From positions 56,964,402 to 57,028,401 of the forward strand of contig CM060312.1 of assembly GCA_030674185.1 (NCBI GenBank): a stretch of DNA of 64,000 bases. The letters run 5' to 3'. The notes under the pieces were generated by a model. It saw only the letters and a program-made list of their open reading frames with translations. It made no database searches and was not told where the DNA came from. Both the position numbers and the translations under genes were made by a program. This document shows, one piece after another, positions 1-10,976 of the stretch. This DNA is from Monoplex corrugatus. Taxonomy: Eukaryota; Mollusca; Gastropoda; Littorinimorpha; Ranellidae. The stretch's first letter is position 1. Every line of letters starts with the position of its first letter.

Positions 1-54
1 CATGGAAAAGTGACCAAACACTGTTGTATTGTGTCACTGTCTTTATCGTTGGAA

Positions 55-112
55 AATCAATCAATCAATCAATCAATCAAATCAATCCATTGATCGACCG
101 ATCAATCAATCA
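55..112. repeat. ATCA tetranucleotide microsatellite
   Basis: Runs of AATC/ATCA, slightly interrupted. Short frames rich in INQS here are translations of this repeat and not a protein. Confidence 0.85.
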
Positions 113-530
113 CGATTTCTCTCATCCCTCCTTCCATCCTCTTATCTTTTCTTTGTTTTCTTGTTTGTTTGTTGTTGTTGTTTTTTATCCCTGCACTGGA
201 GGTTCTCATCTTTGAAATAAAAAAACAACAACAACATGACACTGTCAACACAGTCAATGTTGTAACATGACAATGAACACGCAACGATGCTTTTACAATA
301 CCAACTAATTCCCATTTTAAATTATAATCACCACGAGCAATTCTAAGACAATCACAAAGACACCAGCAAATGTCTCATTTTTATCACGCATTTCTTTTGT
401 ATTTTCTTCATTTCATTGCTTTATCTACCAAATACTCAGACAGAAACATTCCACACACAAATTCGTCCAAAATGACATTAGTCTATCACGATACAATTTT
501 TCAGTCGTAAGGATTGAATTTATTCATTTT
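113..530. other. AT-rich stretch, nothing recognised
   Basis: T-rich then A-rich unique-looking sequence with no frame, splice pair or repeat family that I could recognise. Confidence 0.5.
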
Positions 531-690
531 GTCTCCGTCATATTTTCTTTCTCTTCGCTCTGACACACTCTGTCCCTCCTCTTTCTCTTCTCCATCCCTC
601 ACTTGCCCTCTCTCACTCACACTAGTTTCCCAACTTACCATCTCTATCTCTCTGTCTCTCTCTCTCTCTCTCCTCCCCCATTCTAAACCA
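531..690. repeat. CT-rich low-complexity tract
   Basis: Pyrimidine-rich strand ending in a (CT)n run near 650-672. Confidence 0.8.
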
Positions 691-984
691 ACGAAAAACA
701 TATCCCAAGAACATGCCATTCAAATCGGTGTCAGGGGATAATGTTCTTTAAAACAAAGAAAGGGATATGTTGTTGGGGTGTGTGCTGCTCCCTGTACACT
801 CATACACAAACAATCATTCGCTTCGCTCCGCGAGCATGCGCGCGCTCAAAACATGCCACGTGTGTGTACATGCTTCAGGTGCCTGACATTTGCGCCAAGG
901 TAGACAAGCAACAAACAACTTGCAGGCGCGCATAAATGCATACAGACGGACAACCGTACACGAATACACCTATGCACACATACA

Positions 985-994
985 TGCATACGTA

Positions 995-1074
<80 letters not shown>

Positions 1075-1092
1075 CACACACACACACACACC
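985..1092. repeat. (CA)n microsatellite
   Basis: Almost pure CA dinucleotides with two single-base interruptions. The frames of repeated HT or CV residues overlapping it are artefacts. Confidence 0.95.
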
Positions 1093-1107
1093 ATCTTGTG
1101 CCTCCAC

Positions 1108-2510
1108 ACGAATCCATCTTTTATCGCTGCAAGTACATCTCCCACCCTTTCTGTCTTCATCCACTCTGCAAATCCGTTCAGTGTTTTCTCCCCGAGTCTA
1201 CCGGTGCTCTTTTTCCCTCCAGCTATCCTGTTGTCATTCATGTCAATAAGTGCTCAAATTTCTCTTGCCTCATAAAATGTCCCATAAACGTTGCATGTCT
1301 TTCCCTAATCTTCGCCATGAATGTTTTTTTGTGTTTGCCTCTTTCAAGACCGTCTCGTTTGTTTTCTTTGCTGTCCATGGAGCTCTTAACATTCTTCTTA
1401 GAAACTACATTTCACCTGCCTCAATCTTGTTCTGACTTTGCGTGTTGACTCTCCACGCTTCGCGTCCGTACAATAGTATCAGTTCTATACAAAACTGAAG
1501 AACTCTCTTCCTGCTGTTAATTGATAGGCGTTCGTTGGTAAGAAAGCTTTTCATTTTCATGAATGCTGGCCGATTCTGCTGGTAATTTCTAATATGTACT
1601 GCCATCCGGTGAGATGACTGAACAAGTTCCCATATATTTCAACTGATCAATGTGTCTCAATGTTGTGCAATTTGCTGTTATTTTGCATGAGGGAATTTCT
1701 TTTCTTTTTTCTGATTACCATGACTTCAGTCTTCTTGCTATTTAGCCCCAATCCTTTACTTCTATTTTCCATTTTTATTACATTCACAAGATTTTGTGGG
1801 TATTTTTCGTTTTCTGTAATTAGAATGGTGTCATCTGCGTAACGAAGATTATCATTTTTTTCCTCCAACCTTTATCCCAGGGCATTCTTCCAGGTTCCTC
1901 ATAATGGTTTCGCTGTAAAGAGAAAACAAATCTGGTGACAGAACACGTCTCTGCCTAACCCCTCTTTTGATATTTTGGAAAGAGCTTATATCATTTTCTA
2001 ATCTCATTGATGCTGTTTGTTCCTAATACATATTCCGTATTATTCTTATACCTTTTCCATCCAGCTGGTTGATCAATTCGTGTCTTATCCGATCAAAAGC
2101 ACTGGTATAATCAACAAAACATACATATAAATCAACTCAACTGATCTTTCTATGAGAGTTCTTAGGATGTATATGACATTAATAGTTTCTTTTTCTTCAA
2201 CAAATCCACATTGTTCTTCAGCTATTTTTGTTTTGATTCTGTTCCTCGTTCTCATCACGATTATTGTTAATAGAATGTTTGTCACATGGCTCATCAAGCT
2301 GATTGTACGATGGCGCAGGATTCTACAACCCCTTCTTTCTTTGAAAGTGCAATGAAAATTGACTTTTAACTTATCTTTAGGGATTTTTCCAGTGTCATAA
2401 ATTTCATTAAAGAGGATTGCTACTTTTTCAGTACCAAATTCATCTAGAGCCTCTATGGCAGTATCGTCTGGTTCCTGGACTTTTCCCTATTTCGCTTTTT
2501 TTCCAACGCT
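1108..2510 (-). pseudogene. decayed LINE reverse transcriptase, C-terminal two thirds
   Basis: Read on the minus strand from about 2510 down to 1108, several frames together give a type-1 retrotransposon reverse transcriptase. Segments include AILFNEIYDTGKIPKD and EEQCGFVEEKETINVIYILR (fingers), then NLRYADDTILITENE near 1830 with the catalytic YADD, LGLNSKKTEVMVI, LLYGREAWRVN near 1460 and a GRLGEKTLNGFAEW tail. This order of motifs is that of RTE-like elements often annotated as craniofacial-development-protein-2-like. No endonuclease domain is visible, so the 5' end is missing. Frameshifts and stops separate the blocks, so no functional enzyme is made. The tail resembles the fragment at 10230-10790, so both belong to one family. 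The lower end abuts the CA microsatellite. Confidence 0.85.
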
Positions 2511-2518
2511 GCCCTATT

Positions 2519-2551
2519 TATCATCATCATCATCATCATTATCATCATCTA
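2519..2551. repeat. (ATC)n microsatellite
   Basis: Short ATC trinucleotide run just upstream (minus-strand sense) of the LINE remnant. Confidence 0.8.
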
Positions 2552-3290
2552 TATAATGCGGGTGCATAGTGAGGAACAATAGATATGATAACGCATGAAA
2601 ATTCTTTCTTCGGGTATTTCAAATAATTCTGCTTTACAGGGTGTAATCACAAACATGATATAAAATAATTTGAATGCCAGTCTGTAGGAAGATGCCATTT
2701 GATTACATAGAGAAACAAACAAATATCAATGCAGTAGATTAAGAATAATGGGAACTGTAACAATTAACATATTTCAACATATTGTAGCTGTGACCTTGAA
2801 ATTAAGACAAAGTCATCCAAATCCCGGCATTTGCGAGCCCGGATCAAAGTACTTTTAAAACGCTGAAGTCAACTGAATTCTATAAACACATCAATTAAAT
2901 TCTATACAATTCCATTAAATTTTATAATTAATCATTAGAGTTGCTGCCTTTCACATAAATTCACCATATCGCGCTTATCAAAAGAATATCTGATTATACG
3001 GATTGACCATTTCCGTAATACTGGCTTTCACAGCTTATGTACGTAAATACAAGGTTTCTGGTGAAGACAGTATGTCTTGACTATGATTAAAAAAAAAACA
3101 CCAAAAAAAAAAAACGGAAGTGAAAAATCGATTTGGCGTTTTTGATTCTCGCCAGACCTGTATATAGCTTTCACTTCTCAAGGCCACTGAGACTCTGAAG
3201 ACGCCTCTGTCGAAATAAAACTGGAAATCGCGAATAAAATTGTTGACTTTAACAACAATGAAAACATAAATGCTTCAGAAGTTTCCCACT
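2552..3290. other. AT-rich stretch, nothing recognised
   Basis: No frame over 60 codons of protein-like composition. A poly-A patch lies at 3089-3115. Confidence 0.5.
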
Positions 3291-3394
3291 AAGCGCTGTT
3301 TACACATTCGTCCTTTCCCCGCTCACCCCCCCCCCACCCCCCCTCCTCCTGTATACCCTTTCCCCACAGTGCTGAATTTCCGTAATTCATTTTG

Positions 3395-3612
3395 TCCACG
3401 AGACCTTGAACTTGGGGCGTTTTCTTCCAAATTGAAATGTTCTAGACATCTTAACAGTCTTTACCTTTGATCTCAATTCGGTAAAAGATCCAGACATAAA
3501 CAGCTGTGAAAATCTTGTTAACACATCTTTCACCGTCACAGACCATCACTCAGACAATCACATGCACACAGACAAACACATCACTCTGGTCGATACGAAA
3601 CTTTTTCCAGAT
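3395..3612 (+). repeat. dispersed repeat R4, copy 1
   Basis: The order CCTTGAACTTGG, GGTAAAAGATCCA, AACAGCTG.GAAAAT and GGTCGATA.GAAAC is repeated at 22985-23265, and the last module again near 51290. In both main copies a CA-rich spacer separates the last two modules. Class unknown. Confidence 0.6.
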
Positions 3613-3639
3613 TGAACAACAGCAATAATATCAAAATAA

Positions 3640-3800
3640 CGTTAACTACAACAACAACGATGATGGTAATGATGATGACAATGACGATGATGGAAGTGGT
3701 GGTTGGCGGTGGTGGTCGTGATGGTGAGGCGGCAGAGGCGACCATGACTGTGAATATGTTGATGATGATGTGAAGATGACGGCTACGACGACGATGGTGA
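3640..3800. repeat. GAT/ACG-rich low-complexity tract
   Basis: Degenerate GATGATGGT and ACGACG trinucleotides. Confidence 0.6.
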
Positions 3801-3808
3801 TAACTTCT

Positions 3809-3842
3809 ACTTGTATCTCTCTCTCTCTCTCTCTCTCCTCTC

Positions 3843-3874
<32 letters not shown>

Positions 3875-3964
3875 CTCTCCTCTCTCTCTCTCTCTCTCTC
3901 TCTCCAGATTCAATTAAACTTCTACTTGTATCTCTCTCTCTCTCTCCAGATTCAATTAAACTTC
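3809..3964 (+). repeat. 40-bp minisatellite, left part
   Basis: Units start with ACTTGTATCTCTC and end with CCAGATTCAATTAAACTTC. The first has an expanded CT tract; the second (3924-3964) directly adjoins the LINE. The same units resume at 5803, on the other side of the LINE. Confidence 0.85.
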
Positions 3965-3978
3965 AAATTCAGAAAATC

Positions 3979-5622
3979 ATGCAGACTTTCCCACAAATTC
4001 ATCACAATCTAACTGCTGCATCCTCTGCTTGTGGTCCTGATGCAATGTCTGATTTTGAGCCCATCTCACTTGAAGCCATCCAGAAACTGTTGTATAAGTC
4101 CAAACCAACCACTGCAGCTGTAGATCCAATTCCGACAACACTCCTTCTAGAATTTTCGGACATTCTGCTTCCTGTAATTCAGGAAATCATAAATCTCAGC
4201 CTTCAGTCGGGAACCGTACCCAAACCTCTTAAGCAAGCTATTGTCAAACCACTACTCAAAAAGCCTGGTTTAGACCCTGAGATCCTAAATAATTACCGTC
4301 CAGTTTCGAACTTGCCATTTCTTTCAAAACTTATAGAGAGAGCCGTTGTGGATCAGTTGACAACACATCTTGTCTCACACAATCTCGAAGTGAGGTTCCA
4401 GTCAGCGTACAAATGTGGACATAGTACTGAAACTGCACTTCTCCGCATATTAAATGACCTCCTTTCTTTTCTTGACCACGGTGACAATGCCATTCTTGTT
4501 CTGCTAGACTTGAGCGCTGCTTTTGATACCATGGATCACACCCTTCTCTTGCAGCGTCTTCACACTGAAATCGGCCTGAACAAAACTGTCTTGTTATGGT
4601 TCACTTCATATCTTTCTGAGAGATCTCAAAAAGTTCTTGTCCGGTCTTCATATTCGAAAGAAACACCTCTTCTTACAGGCGTTCCGCAAGGATCGGTCCT
4701 CGGACCTCTTCTCTTCTCTCTATACACAAGACCCCTGGCTTCTCTGATTGAACAGTTCAATGTTGACTTTCATTTCTTTGCGGATGATTCCCAACTCTAT
4801 TCCCGCCTTCCCTCCGACAATACTCTCGCTCTTGAATCAAAGAAAAATGTTGAATTGTGCTGTCTGGAAATAAAACATTGGATGTCTGCAAACCGGTTGA
4901 AGTTGAATGAAGAGAAAACTGAAGTTCTGCTGGTCGGAACTGCTCCTAAAAGAGAAATTGTCCCTTTTTCTTCACTTTCGGTCTGTAGTGCAGACATCCC
5001 TTTCTCGAAGAAAGTAAAAACACTAGGAGTGTTTCTGGATGCTAATCTCTCGATGCGTGATCAGATCAATTCAATCATCAGAACTTGCTACTGCCATATC
5101 CGATCTCTTGGTAAAGCCCGCCAGTACTTGACTATTCAAGCTGCTAAGACTGTTGCTGTCACACTAGTACTCTCAAAATTAGACTACTGTAATAGTCTAC
5201 TTGCTGGTCTCCCTCAGGTGAAAATACAGCGTCTGCAGGCTGTACAAAACGCAGCTGCCAGAGTAATCTCTAGATGCAGGAAGACTGAACACATAACTCC
5301 CATCTTACGGAATCTGCACTGGCTCCCAGTTCAACAACGCATCAATCACAAACTACTAACTATCACCTACCGTGCACTCAACTCTAGTAGTCCTTCTTAT
5401 CTTAAAGATCTTCTTTCTGAATATAAACCTGTTCGCAGTCTGAGATCTGCTTCCAAGTCTCTTCTTCATGTTCCTGGGACAAGGGATGTTAAAACCAAAA
5501 GATATGGTCAGCGAGAATTTAAATACCTTGCCCCTACCAAGTGGAACATGCTTCCCATGAGCATCAGGGAGAAAAAGACTCATTCATCCTTTAAATCTAG
5601 TCTCAAGACACACTTTTTCTAA
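3979..5622 (+). CDS. LINE reverse transcriptase (5'-truncated, frame open)
   Basis: An RNA-dependent DNA polymerase that would copy LINE RNA at a nicked genomic target. The frame is open upstream through the CT repeat; the first methionine inside the element (3979) is used here and is not a natural start. The protein is about 547 residues and shows ILNNYRPVSNLPFLSKLIER, VRFQSAYKCGHSTETALL, LLDLSAAFDTMDH, GVPQGSVLGPLLFSLY, the catalytic FFADDSQLY (FADD at about 4777-4788), LKLNEEKTEVLLVG, LGVFLDANLS, and the thumb and C-terminal motifs LDYCNSLLAGLP and ILRNLHWLPVQQRI. That series is typical of L2/CR1 proteins. The N-terminal APE endonuclease is absent, so this copy cannot move alone. The lack of stops over 1.6 kb suggests recent insertion. 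Confidence 0.9.
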   Translation: MQTFPQIHHNLTAASSACGPDAMSDFEPISLEAIQKLLYKSKPTTAAVDPIPTTLLLEFSDILLPVIQEIINLSLQSGTVPKPLKQAIVKPLLKKPGLDPEILNNYRPVSNLPFLSKLIERAVVDQLTTHLVSHNLEVRFQSAYKCGHSTETALLRILNDLLSFLDHGDNAILVLLDLSAAFDTMDHTLLLQRLHTEIGLNKTVLLWFTSYLSERSQKVLVRSSYSKETPLLTGVPQGSVLGPLLFSLYTRPLASLIEQFNVDFHFFADDSQLYSRLPSDNTLALESKKNVELCCLEIKHWMSANRLKLNEEKTEVLLVGTAPKREIVPFSSLSVCSADIPFSKKVKTLGVFLDANLSMRDQINSIIRTCYCHIRSLGKARQYLTIQAAKTVAVTLVLSKLDYCNSLLAGLPQVKIQRLQAVQNAAARVISRCRKTEHITPILRNLHWLPVQQRINHKLLTITYRALNSSSPSYLKDLLSEYKPVRSLRSASKSLLHVPGTRDVKTKRYGQREFKYLAPTKWNMLPMSIREKKTHSSFKSSLKTHFF

Positions 5623-5709
5623 TGTTGTATGGGATTGCTTATTTGAATGTTAATACCTTGAATGCCTTTATGAATGTTGGTGCAAAGGCTGTGTGGAATT
5701 GTTTTTGTG

Positions 5710-5727
5710 CCCCCCCCCCCCCCCCCC
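5710..5727. repeat. poly-C run
   Basis: Eighteen consecutive C within the LINE 3' UTR. Confidence 0.9.
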
Positions 5728-5802
5728 ACCGTGCGCCGCGAGCATGCTTTTATAGCATGGAGATTTTTGTTGCGCGATATAAATTTTCATTCATTCATTC
5801 AT

Positions 5803-5925
5803 ACTTGTATCTCTCTCTCTCTCCAGATTCAATTAAACTTCTACTTGTATCTCTCTCTCTCTCCAGATTCAATTAAACTTCTACTTGTATCTCTCTCTCT
5901 CTCTCTCCCCCCCTCCAGATTCATT
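5803..5925 (+). repeat. 40-bp minisatellite, right part
   Basis: Units begin at 5803, 5843 and 5883, so the period is exactly 40 bp. They are the continuation of the array at 3809-3964. Confidence 0.9.
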
Positions 5926-6054
5926 TTTTTCTTTCCCTTCCCAATTCTTCCTATCACCCTCCCAATCACGCTCTCCAGTCAGCACACTTTCTCAAACACT
6001 CAGCATTTTCAACCAGAACTTTATGTAAGTCGCTTATATTGTTAAACTGCGTTG

Positions 6055-6310
6055 TTATCAAATACTCTGCCAGCGATCTGCCACTCAAATCTGCCACCAA
6101 TTACCTGGCAGACTCCTTGAGCCCTACACAAAACTGTCTGCGTTGGCAATGTCTTGAAGTGAAGGGGACGTGTGTTTATTCTATATCAAACATAGCGCTG
6201 ACACTGCCAGAGGGATTGGCACATCAGGATGGGCCAACAAACAAACCAAATATTTATGTCGCAGTCTGGGCTCGAACTTGAGACTCAGTCTCCGGTCCAA
6301 AACTCTAGCG
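6055..6310 (-). mobile_element. SINE-A copy
   Basis: Shares CCTGGCAGACTCCTTGAGCC and the adjoining GCGTTGGCAATGTCTTGAAG segment with SINE-A copies at 14.6, 37.8, 56.4 and 56.8 kb. The region near 6275 corresponds to the decayed tRNA head in reverse orientation. Confidence 0.65.
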
Positions 6311-6311
6311 A

Positions 6312-6524
6312 CTAAATCAACCGGTTGAACCTATCTTCCTTCCTTTGTTTGTCCACTAGTATCATTTTGTGTGTGTCCACTTGTGCCAATCTTGGGTGTC
6401 GCGGGAAGAAACAGCCGAAGGTCAGCAACGAGCCGGAAAGACAATACCGTGTAAGGTCGAGGTTTTCTTTTACGCCATCAATCCAGGTCTTCCTTGGTCT
6501 GCCTCTTGGTATAAATCTCTGCAT
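6312..6524 (-). pseudogene. LINE C-terminal tail fragment
   Basis: The minus strand reads RGRPRKTWIDGVKENL, a sequence typical of the C-terminus of LINE proteins, followed by degraded sequence. Only this tail is seen. It forms the left flank into which the RTE element at 6611 inserted. Confidence 0.55.
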
Positions 6525-6610
6525 GTATCTTTGTTTTATGCCTGCTGTGCCAGCCAGAAATTAAATTCCTTCCTGTTGTTGTTGTCACTGTTTCTTAATT
6601 ATGTATTTAT
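6525..6610 (+). repeat. 86-bp direct repeat, left copy
   Basis: Identical base for base to 9645-9730 by eye. It begins GTATCTTTGTTTTATGCC and ends in ATGTATTTAT. Read as an unusually long target-site duplication of the RTE element between the two copies. Confidence 0.85.
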
Positions 6611-9600
6611 GTACCTGTGAAAGGTAGCTGTGATGACGGTAATGGATTACCCGACGGAGGTTATTGGAAGCGGACATGTAGAAACTCCTCAAAAATGCAA
6701 AATCACAAAAAGAAAAAAATGCAAAAAAAGGATTTGAATATAGGGACATGGAATGTACAGACTATGTTAGAATTAGGAAAGCTCTACCTACTAGTCAAAG
6801 AATTAGAAAGGAGCAAGATGAACATAACAGGGCTCTGTGAGGTTAGATGGAGTGGGCAGGGACTTTTTACTGTAGGAGAGCATACAGTTGTATATAGTGG
6901 AAATGTAAAAGGTGGCTCAAGAGGAGTAGCAATTGTGCTGGACAAAAAGCATGCTGGAGCTCTGAAAAGCTATAATCCAATTAATGACAGATTTCTCACT
7001 GTCAAAATAAATACCAAATATGCTGTTTTGAACATAGTTCAAGCTTATGCTCCAACATCCACTAGCTCAGAAGAAGAAATAGAAATTTTTTACAATGACC
7101 TCCAAACTATCAGAGACAAAATTCCCAAAAAGGAAATATGCATTGTGATGGGTGACTTCAACGCTAAAGTTGGAGAGGGGGCTGACACAGAATGTGGAAT
7201 AGGACCATATGGTTTAGGAGAACGAAATGAAAGAGGTGACATGCTGGCTCTGTTTTGTCAGGCAAATGAGATGAACATCACAAATACTTTCTTCCAACAA
7301 CCACTGCGCAGAAGATACACATGGATCTCTCCAGGAGACAGGTGTCGTAATCAGATTGATTATATTATCATTGACAGATCCTGGAAATCAACTGTCCTCA
7401 ATGCAAAAACAAAGCCTGGAACAGACTGCGACACGGATCACATTCTTGTGACAACCAAATTAAGAATGAAAATATTGAAGAAGCCTAAAACCAAATCGAC
7501 GCCAAAGTTCGACATATCAAAATTAGAAAACCCTGAGCTGGCGTTAGAATTTAGTATAGAAACAAGTAATCGTTTCTTAAAGTTACTTGAAGTTTGGGAT
7601 GAAAATGACTCATATCCTGATGAAATCTGGACAGACATAAAAAACACACTGACCAAAATCTCTGAAGAAAAACTAGGAAAAGAAGAGAAAAGGAAAAAAG
7701 CTAAGCCCTACATAAGTCAGGAAGTGATAGATCTGGCAGAAAAGAAAAGTCAAGCTCGAAAGCAGGGAGAGCGGGAAAAATACTCAGCACTGAAAAGGGA
7801 AATAAAAAGTAAAGTCAGAAGAGACAAAGCAAATTGGCTGGCACAAGAATGCAGTAAAATCAATGAACACAACGAAAACAGGAAGTCGAGGGAGCTCTTC
7901 AAACAAATAAAAAAAAAGTGAAAAAAACAAATTTCAAAGCAACAAACCAATGCATCAACAACAAGGATGGTCACACTCTGATTGAACCAGATGATGTCTT
8001 GGATAGGTGGAACGAATATGGCACATCACTTTTTGGCAAGCCTGACAGCCATGAAAATAATTTAGAGCCAAATTTGGAATTGACCCCTGGAGATACGGAA
8101 CCTGAACCTCTGCTCAGCGAAGTTGAATCTGCCATTAAAGATCTAAAATGCAGAAAGTCTCCTGGTCTTGACAATATTCCTGGAGAGTTGTTGAAACACT
8201 CAGGTGATGGTGGACTCAAAGTAATGCATCACTTATGCTGCAAGATATGGAAGACTTGTCAGTGGCCTACAGACTGGAAGCTCCAAGAATTTGTCATGTT
8301 ACATAAGAGTGGAAATGTCAAAGACTGCAACAATTATAGAACAATTGCACTGATCAGTCATGCCAGTAAAATACTGCTGATAATAATTTTAAACAGGTTA
8401 AAGCCAAAAGTAGAGGAAGAGCTATCCGACTGTCAGGCAGGCTATAGGAAAAACAGGGGAACAATAGATATGCTGTTTGTACTCCAGATATTGATAGAAA
8501 AGATTAGAAACACAGACCAAGAGATGTTCATCGTTTTCATTGACTACAGCAAAGCGTTTGATAGCGTGATTCACCAAAGTCTTTTCCACTTCATGATCAA
8601 AATGGGTTTTCCAAGACATCTGGTTTCCCTCATAGCTTCATTATATAATGATCAAAAAGCAACAATCAGATGGAATAATCAAAACTGCAAATTTTTTAAC
8701 ATCACTAAAGGGTAAGGCAAGGTTGCATCCTGTCTCCACATCTCTTCAGCATATACACTGAACATATCATGAGAGAAGCAGACATAGAAGACATGGGAGT
8801 AAATATTGGTGGTAGAAACCTGTCAAATTTACGCTACGCAGATGACACAGGATTACTGGCAGACAACATTACAGGCTCTAGGAGGATCCTGTACAGGGTA
8901 GACCGGGTTGGAAAGGCAGCTGGGCTGGACTTAAATTCAAAGAAGACAAAGGTTATGCATGTTGCAGGCAAATATAACACTAGACAGGACCAGATCATGC
9001 TAAACCAAGTCCCTCTAGAAAATGTCAAGGACTTTAGATATTTAGGTTCAGTCAAGACACACGATGGAACATGCTCAAAAGACATAAAGATGAGAATTGG
9101 AATGCCAAGAACAGTATGGTTCAATTGAACAATATTTGGAAAGACCACAGCATAACAGCAGACCTTAAGATAAAACTCTTAAAATGTCTTGTCTGGCCAG
9201 TGATGTTATACGGCTGCGAGGCATGGACAATGAAGAAAGAGGATGAAAGACGAGTGGAAGCAGCAGAGCTGTGGTTTTACCGAAGACTGCTGAGGGTCAA
9301 ATGGACGGATAGGCGCTCAAATGAAAGCATACTGAATGAGTTGGGTACTACACGCAAGCTTCTAGTACTCATACAACGGAGGAAACTGAAATATGTTGGA
9401 CACGCAATCCGTAATGAGAGAACAGACTTGATGTCCACTGTCCTCCAAGGTAAAGTGGAAGGAAAGAGAAACAGAGGACGGCCACCTGCATCACTTGCTA
9501 GAAACATCACAAACATCAGTGGCAGGAAACTCCAGGAGGTGGTCAGACTTAGCCAAGATCGAGAGTGCTGGAGGCAACTTGTGAGGACATCATGTGCAGC

Positions 9601-9644
9601 GGCCAACACTGTTCCCGGTGACGCCGACAGGTGAGACAGGTGAG
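6611..9644 (+). mobile_element. near-complete RTE-type LINE
   Basis: 3,034 bp between perfect 86-bp direct repeats, with endonuclease then reverse transcriptase in one orientation and a very short 3' UTR. RTE elements are about 3.2 kb with a single main protein, so this copy is close to full length. The 3' end is followed by the target duplication and then a TATC microsatellite. Confidence 0.9.
6617..9634 (+). pseudogene. RTE protein: APE endonuclease and reverse transcriptase, three frameshifts
   Basis: Four frame segments form one polyprotein: 6617-7921, 7918-8715, about 8712-9105 and about 9100-9634. The first holds an AP-like endonuclease: LNIGTWNVQTM, CEVRWSGQG, CIVMGDFNAKVG, QIDYIIIDRSW and CDTDHILV are the usual catalytic and binding blocks. 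The second has QAGYRKNRGTIDML and FIDYSKAFDSV of the polymerase. The third has VRQGCILSPHLFSIY, the catalytic NLRYADDTGLLA (YADD near 8836) and FRYLGSVKT. The fourth has VMLYGCEAWTMKKEDERRVE and the GKRNRGRPP tail. Each break is a single missing base in a run (A9 near 7911, GGG at 8710-8712, GG near 9102). The copy either died recently or is intact in the genome and miscalled in the assembly. No other stop was noticed. Confidence 0.9.
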
Positions 9645-9730
9645 GTATCTTTGTTTTATGCCTGCTGTGCCAGCCAGAAATTAAATTCCTTCCTGTTGTT
9701 GTTGTCACTGTTTCTTAATTATGTATTTAT
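9645..9730 (+). repeat. 86-bp direct repeat, right copy
   Basis: Right copy of the repeat at 6525-6610. It sits directly after the RTE 3' end and runs into ATTT/TATC microsatellite sequence. Confidence 0.85.
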
Positions 9731-9752
9731 TTATTTATGTATTTATGTCTAA

Positions 9753-9783
<31 letters not shown>

Positions 9784-9822
9784 CCTATCTATCTATCTAT
9801 CTATCCATCCATCCATCCATCC

Positions 9823-9853
<31 letters not shown>

Positions 9854-9990
9854 CATCCATCCATCCATCTATCTATCTATCTGTCTATCTATCTATCTAT
9901 CTATCTATCTACCTACCTATCTATCTGTCTGTCTATCTATCTAATCTGATCTAATCTAATCTATCTAATTCATCTAATCTATTTATCTAT
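9731..9990. repeat. (TATC)n/(CATC)n compound microsatellite
   Basis: Alternating blocks of TATC and CATC, ending in ATCTAATC variants. Frames reading IYLSIYLS are repeat translations. Confidence 0.95.
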
Positions 9991-10069
9991 TTTCTTAGTC
10001 TCGGTTGCTATTTATCGTGTTCTTTGTCCATCACAAAACTCTTTGTCCCTTCAGGTCATCCACCTGTGT

Positions 10070-10195
10070 TTTTTCCAAATTCTCTCCTTAGCTCCCCAAA
10101 GACGGAGCATGACTGCCGGGTTTTAAGGAGTGATAAAGAATGGTCATACACACACGCAAAAATCCACTCCCTCTTCTACGTAGGTATTAATGTCA
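10070..10195 (+). mobile_element. SINE-E 3' fragment
   Basis: CCCCAAAGACGGAGCATGAC, then AAGAATGGTCATACAC and GCAAAAATCCACTC. The same order occurs at 36420-36510 and, by my recollection, in a common gastropod dispersed element. Confidence 0.6.
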
Positions 10196-10229
10196 TCGTC
10201 ATCATGATCATCAGGTGCCTTGCCACATG

Positions 10230-10790
10230 GCGTTGGCGATTATGGACTTCCATCTCTTTCTATCTCAAGCATCTCTTCCACCCTCTTTGTCTTCCGCCAC
10301 TCTGCAAGTCCGTCCAATATCTTCTCCCTGGGTCTACCCGGTGTTCTCTTTCCCTCCAGCTTTCCCGTTGTGACCAGGTGCTCCAGTCTCCCTTTCCTCA
10401 TAAAATGGCCTATAAGTGTTGTCTGTCTTTTCCTAATCTTCTTTATGAATGATCTTCTTGTGTCTACCTTCATCAAAATTGTCTCGTTTGTTTTCTTTGC
10501 TGTCCATGGAACTCTCAACGTTCTTCTTAGAAACCACATCTCGGCTTTCTCAATCTTGTTCTGGCTTTGCTTGTTGACTGTCCACGCCTCACAACCGTAT
10601 AACAGTATTGGTTCTATATAACATTCAAAAACTCTCTTTCTGATGTTAATTGATAGACATTTGTTGGTAAGAATGCTTTTCATCTTCTTGAATGCTGTTT
10701 TGGATGGCCGATTCTGCTGGCTATCTCTGATGTGCATCTGCCGTCTGGTGAAATGATTGTTCACAGGTATTTAAACTTATCAACCAGGTA
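10230..10790 (-). pseudogene. LINE C-terminal fragment
   Basis: A minus-strand frame of about 170 residues reads MHIRDSQQNRPSKTAFKKM, LLYGCEAWTVNKQSQNKIEK, MWFLRRTLRVPWTAKKTNE and GKRTPGRPREKILDGLAEW. These are the thumb/connection and tail motifs of an RTE-like reverse transcriptase. Catalytic domains are absent, so this is a fragment, but its frame is undamaged. It is clearly related to the element at 1108-2510 (same tail words). Confidence 0.85.
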
Positions 10791-10976
10791 AAAAGGTAGG
10801 TTTTATGAATTCATACGCTTAGATAGGGAGTGCTCGCTGGAGCACTTGCCTTCGTAAGGAGACAAAGAATGACACTTAACTTAGTTCACTACACGCAAAT
10901 TTTGCGCAGGAACCCATGGATACCGCCACAAGATCTCAAAAGAGTCACATTTAACTGTTCTGGTAATTAACCCTTT

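Larger units (their letters stand above)
3965..5802 (+). mobile_element. 5'-truncated LINE of the L2/CR1 type
   Basis: The insertion begins right after a minisatellite unit, carries a reverse transcriptase frame to 5622, a short 3' UTR containing a poly-C run, and ends in GCGCGATATAAATTTTC followed by an ATTC tail (5787-5802). Units of the interrupted minisatellite flank it on both sides. The endonuclease part is missing, as in most LINE copies truncated during target-primed reverse transcription. Assignment to the L2/CR1 branch rests on protein motifs and the short tandem 3' tail and was not tested by a tree. Confidence 0.9.
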
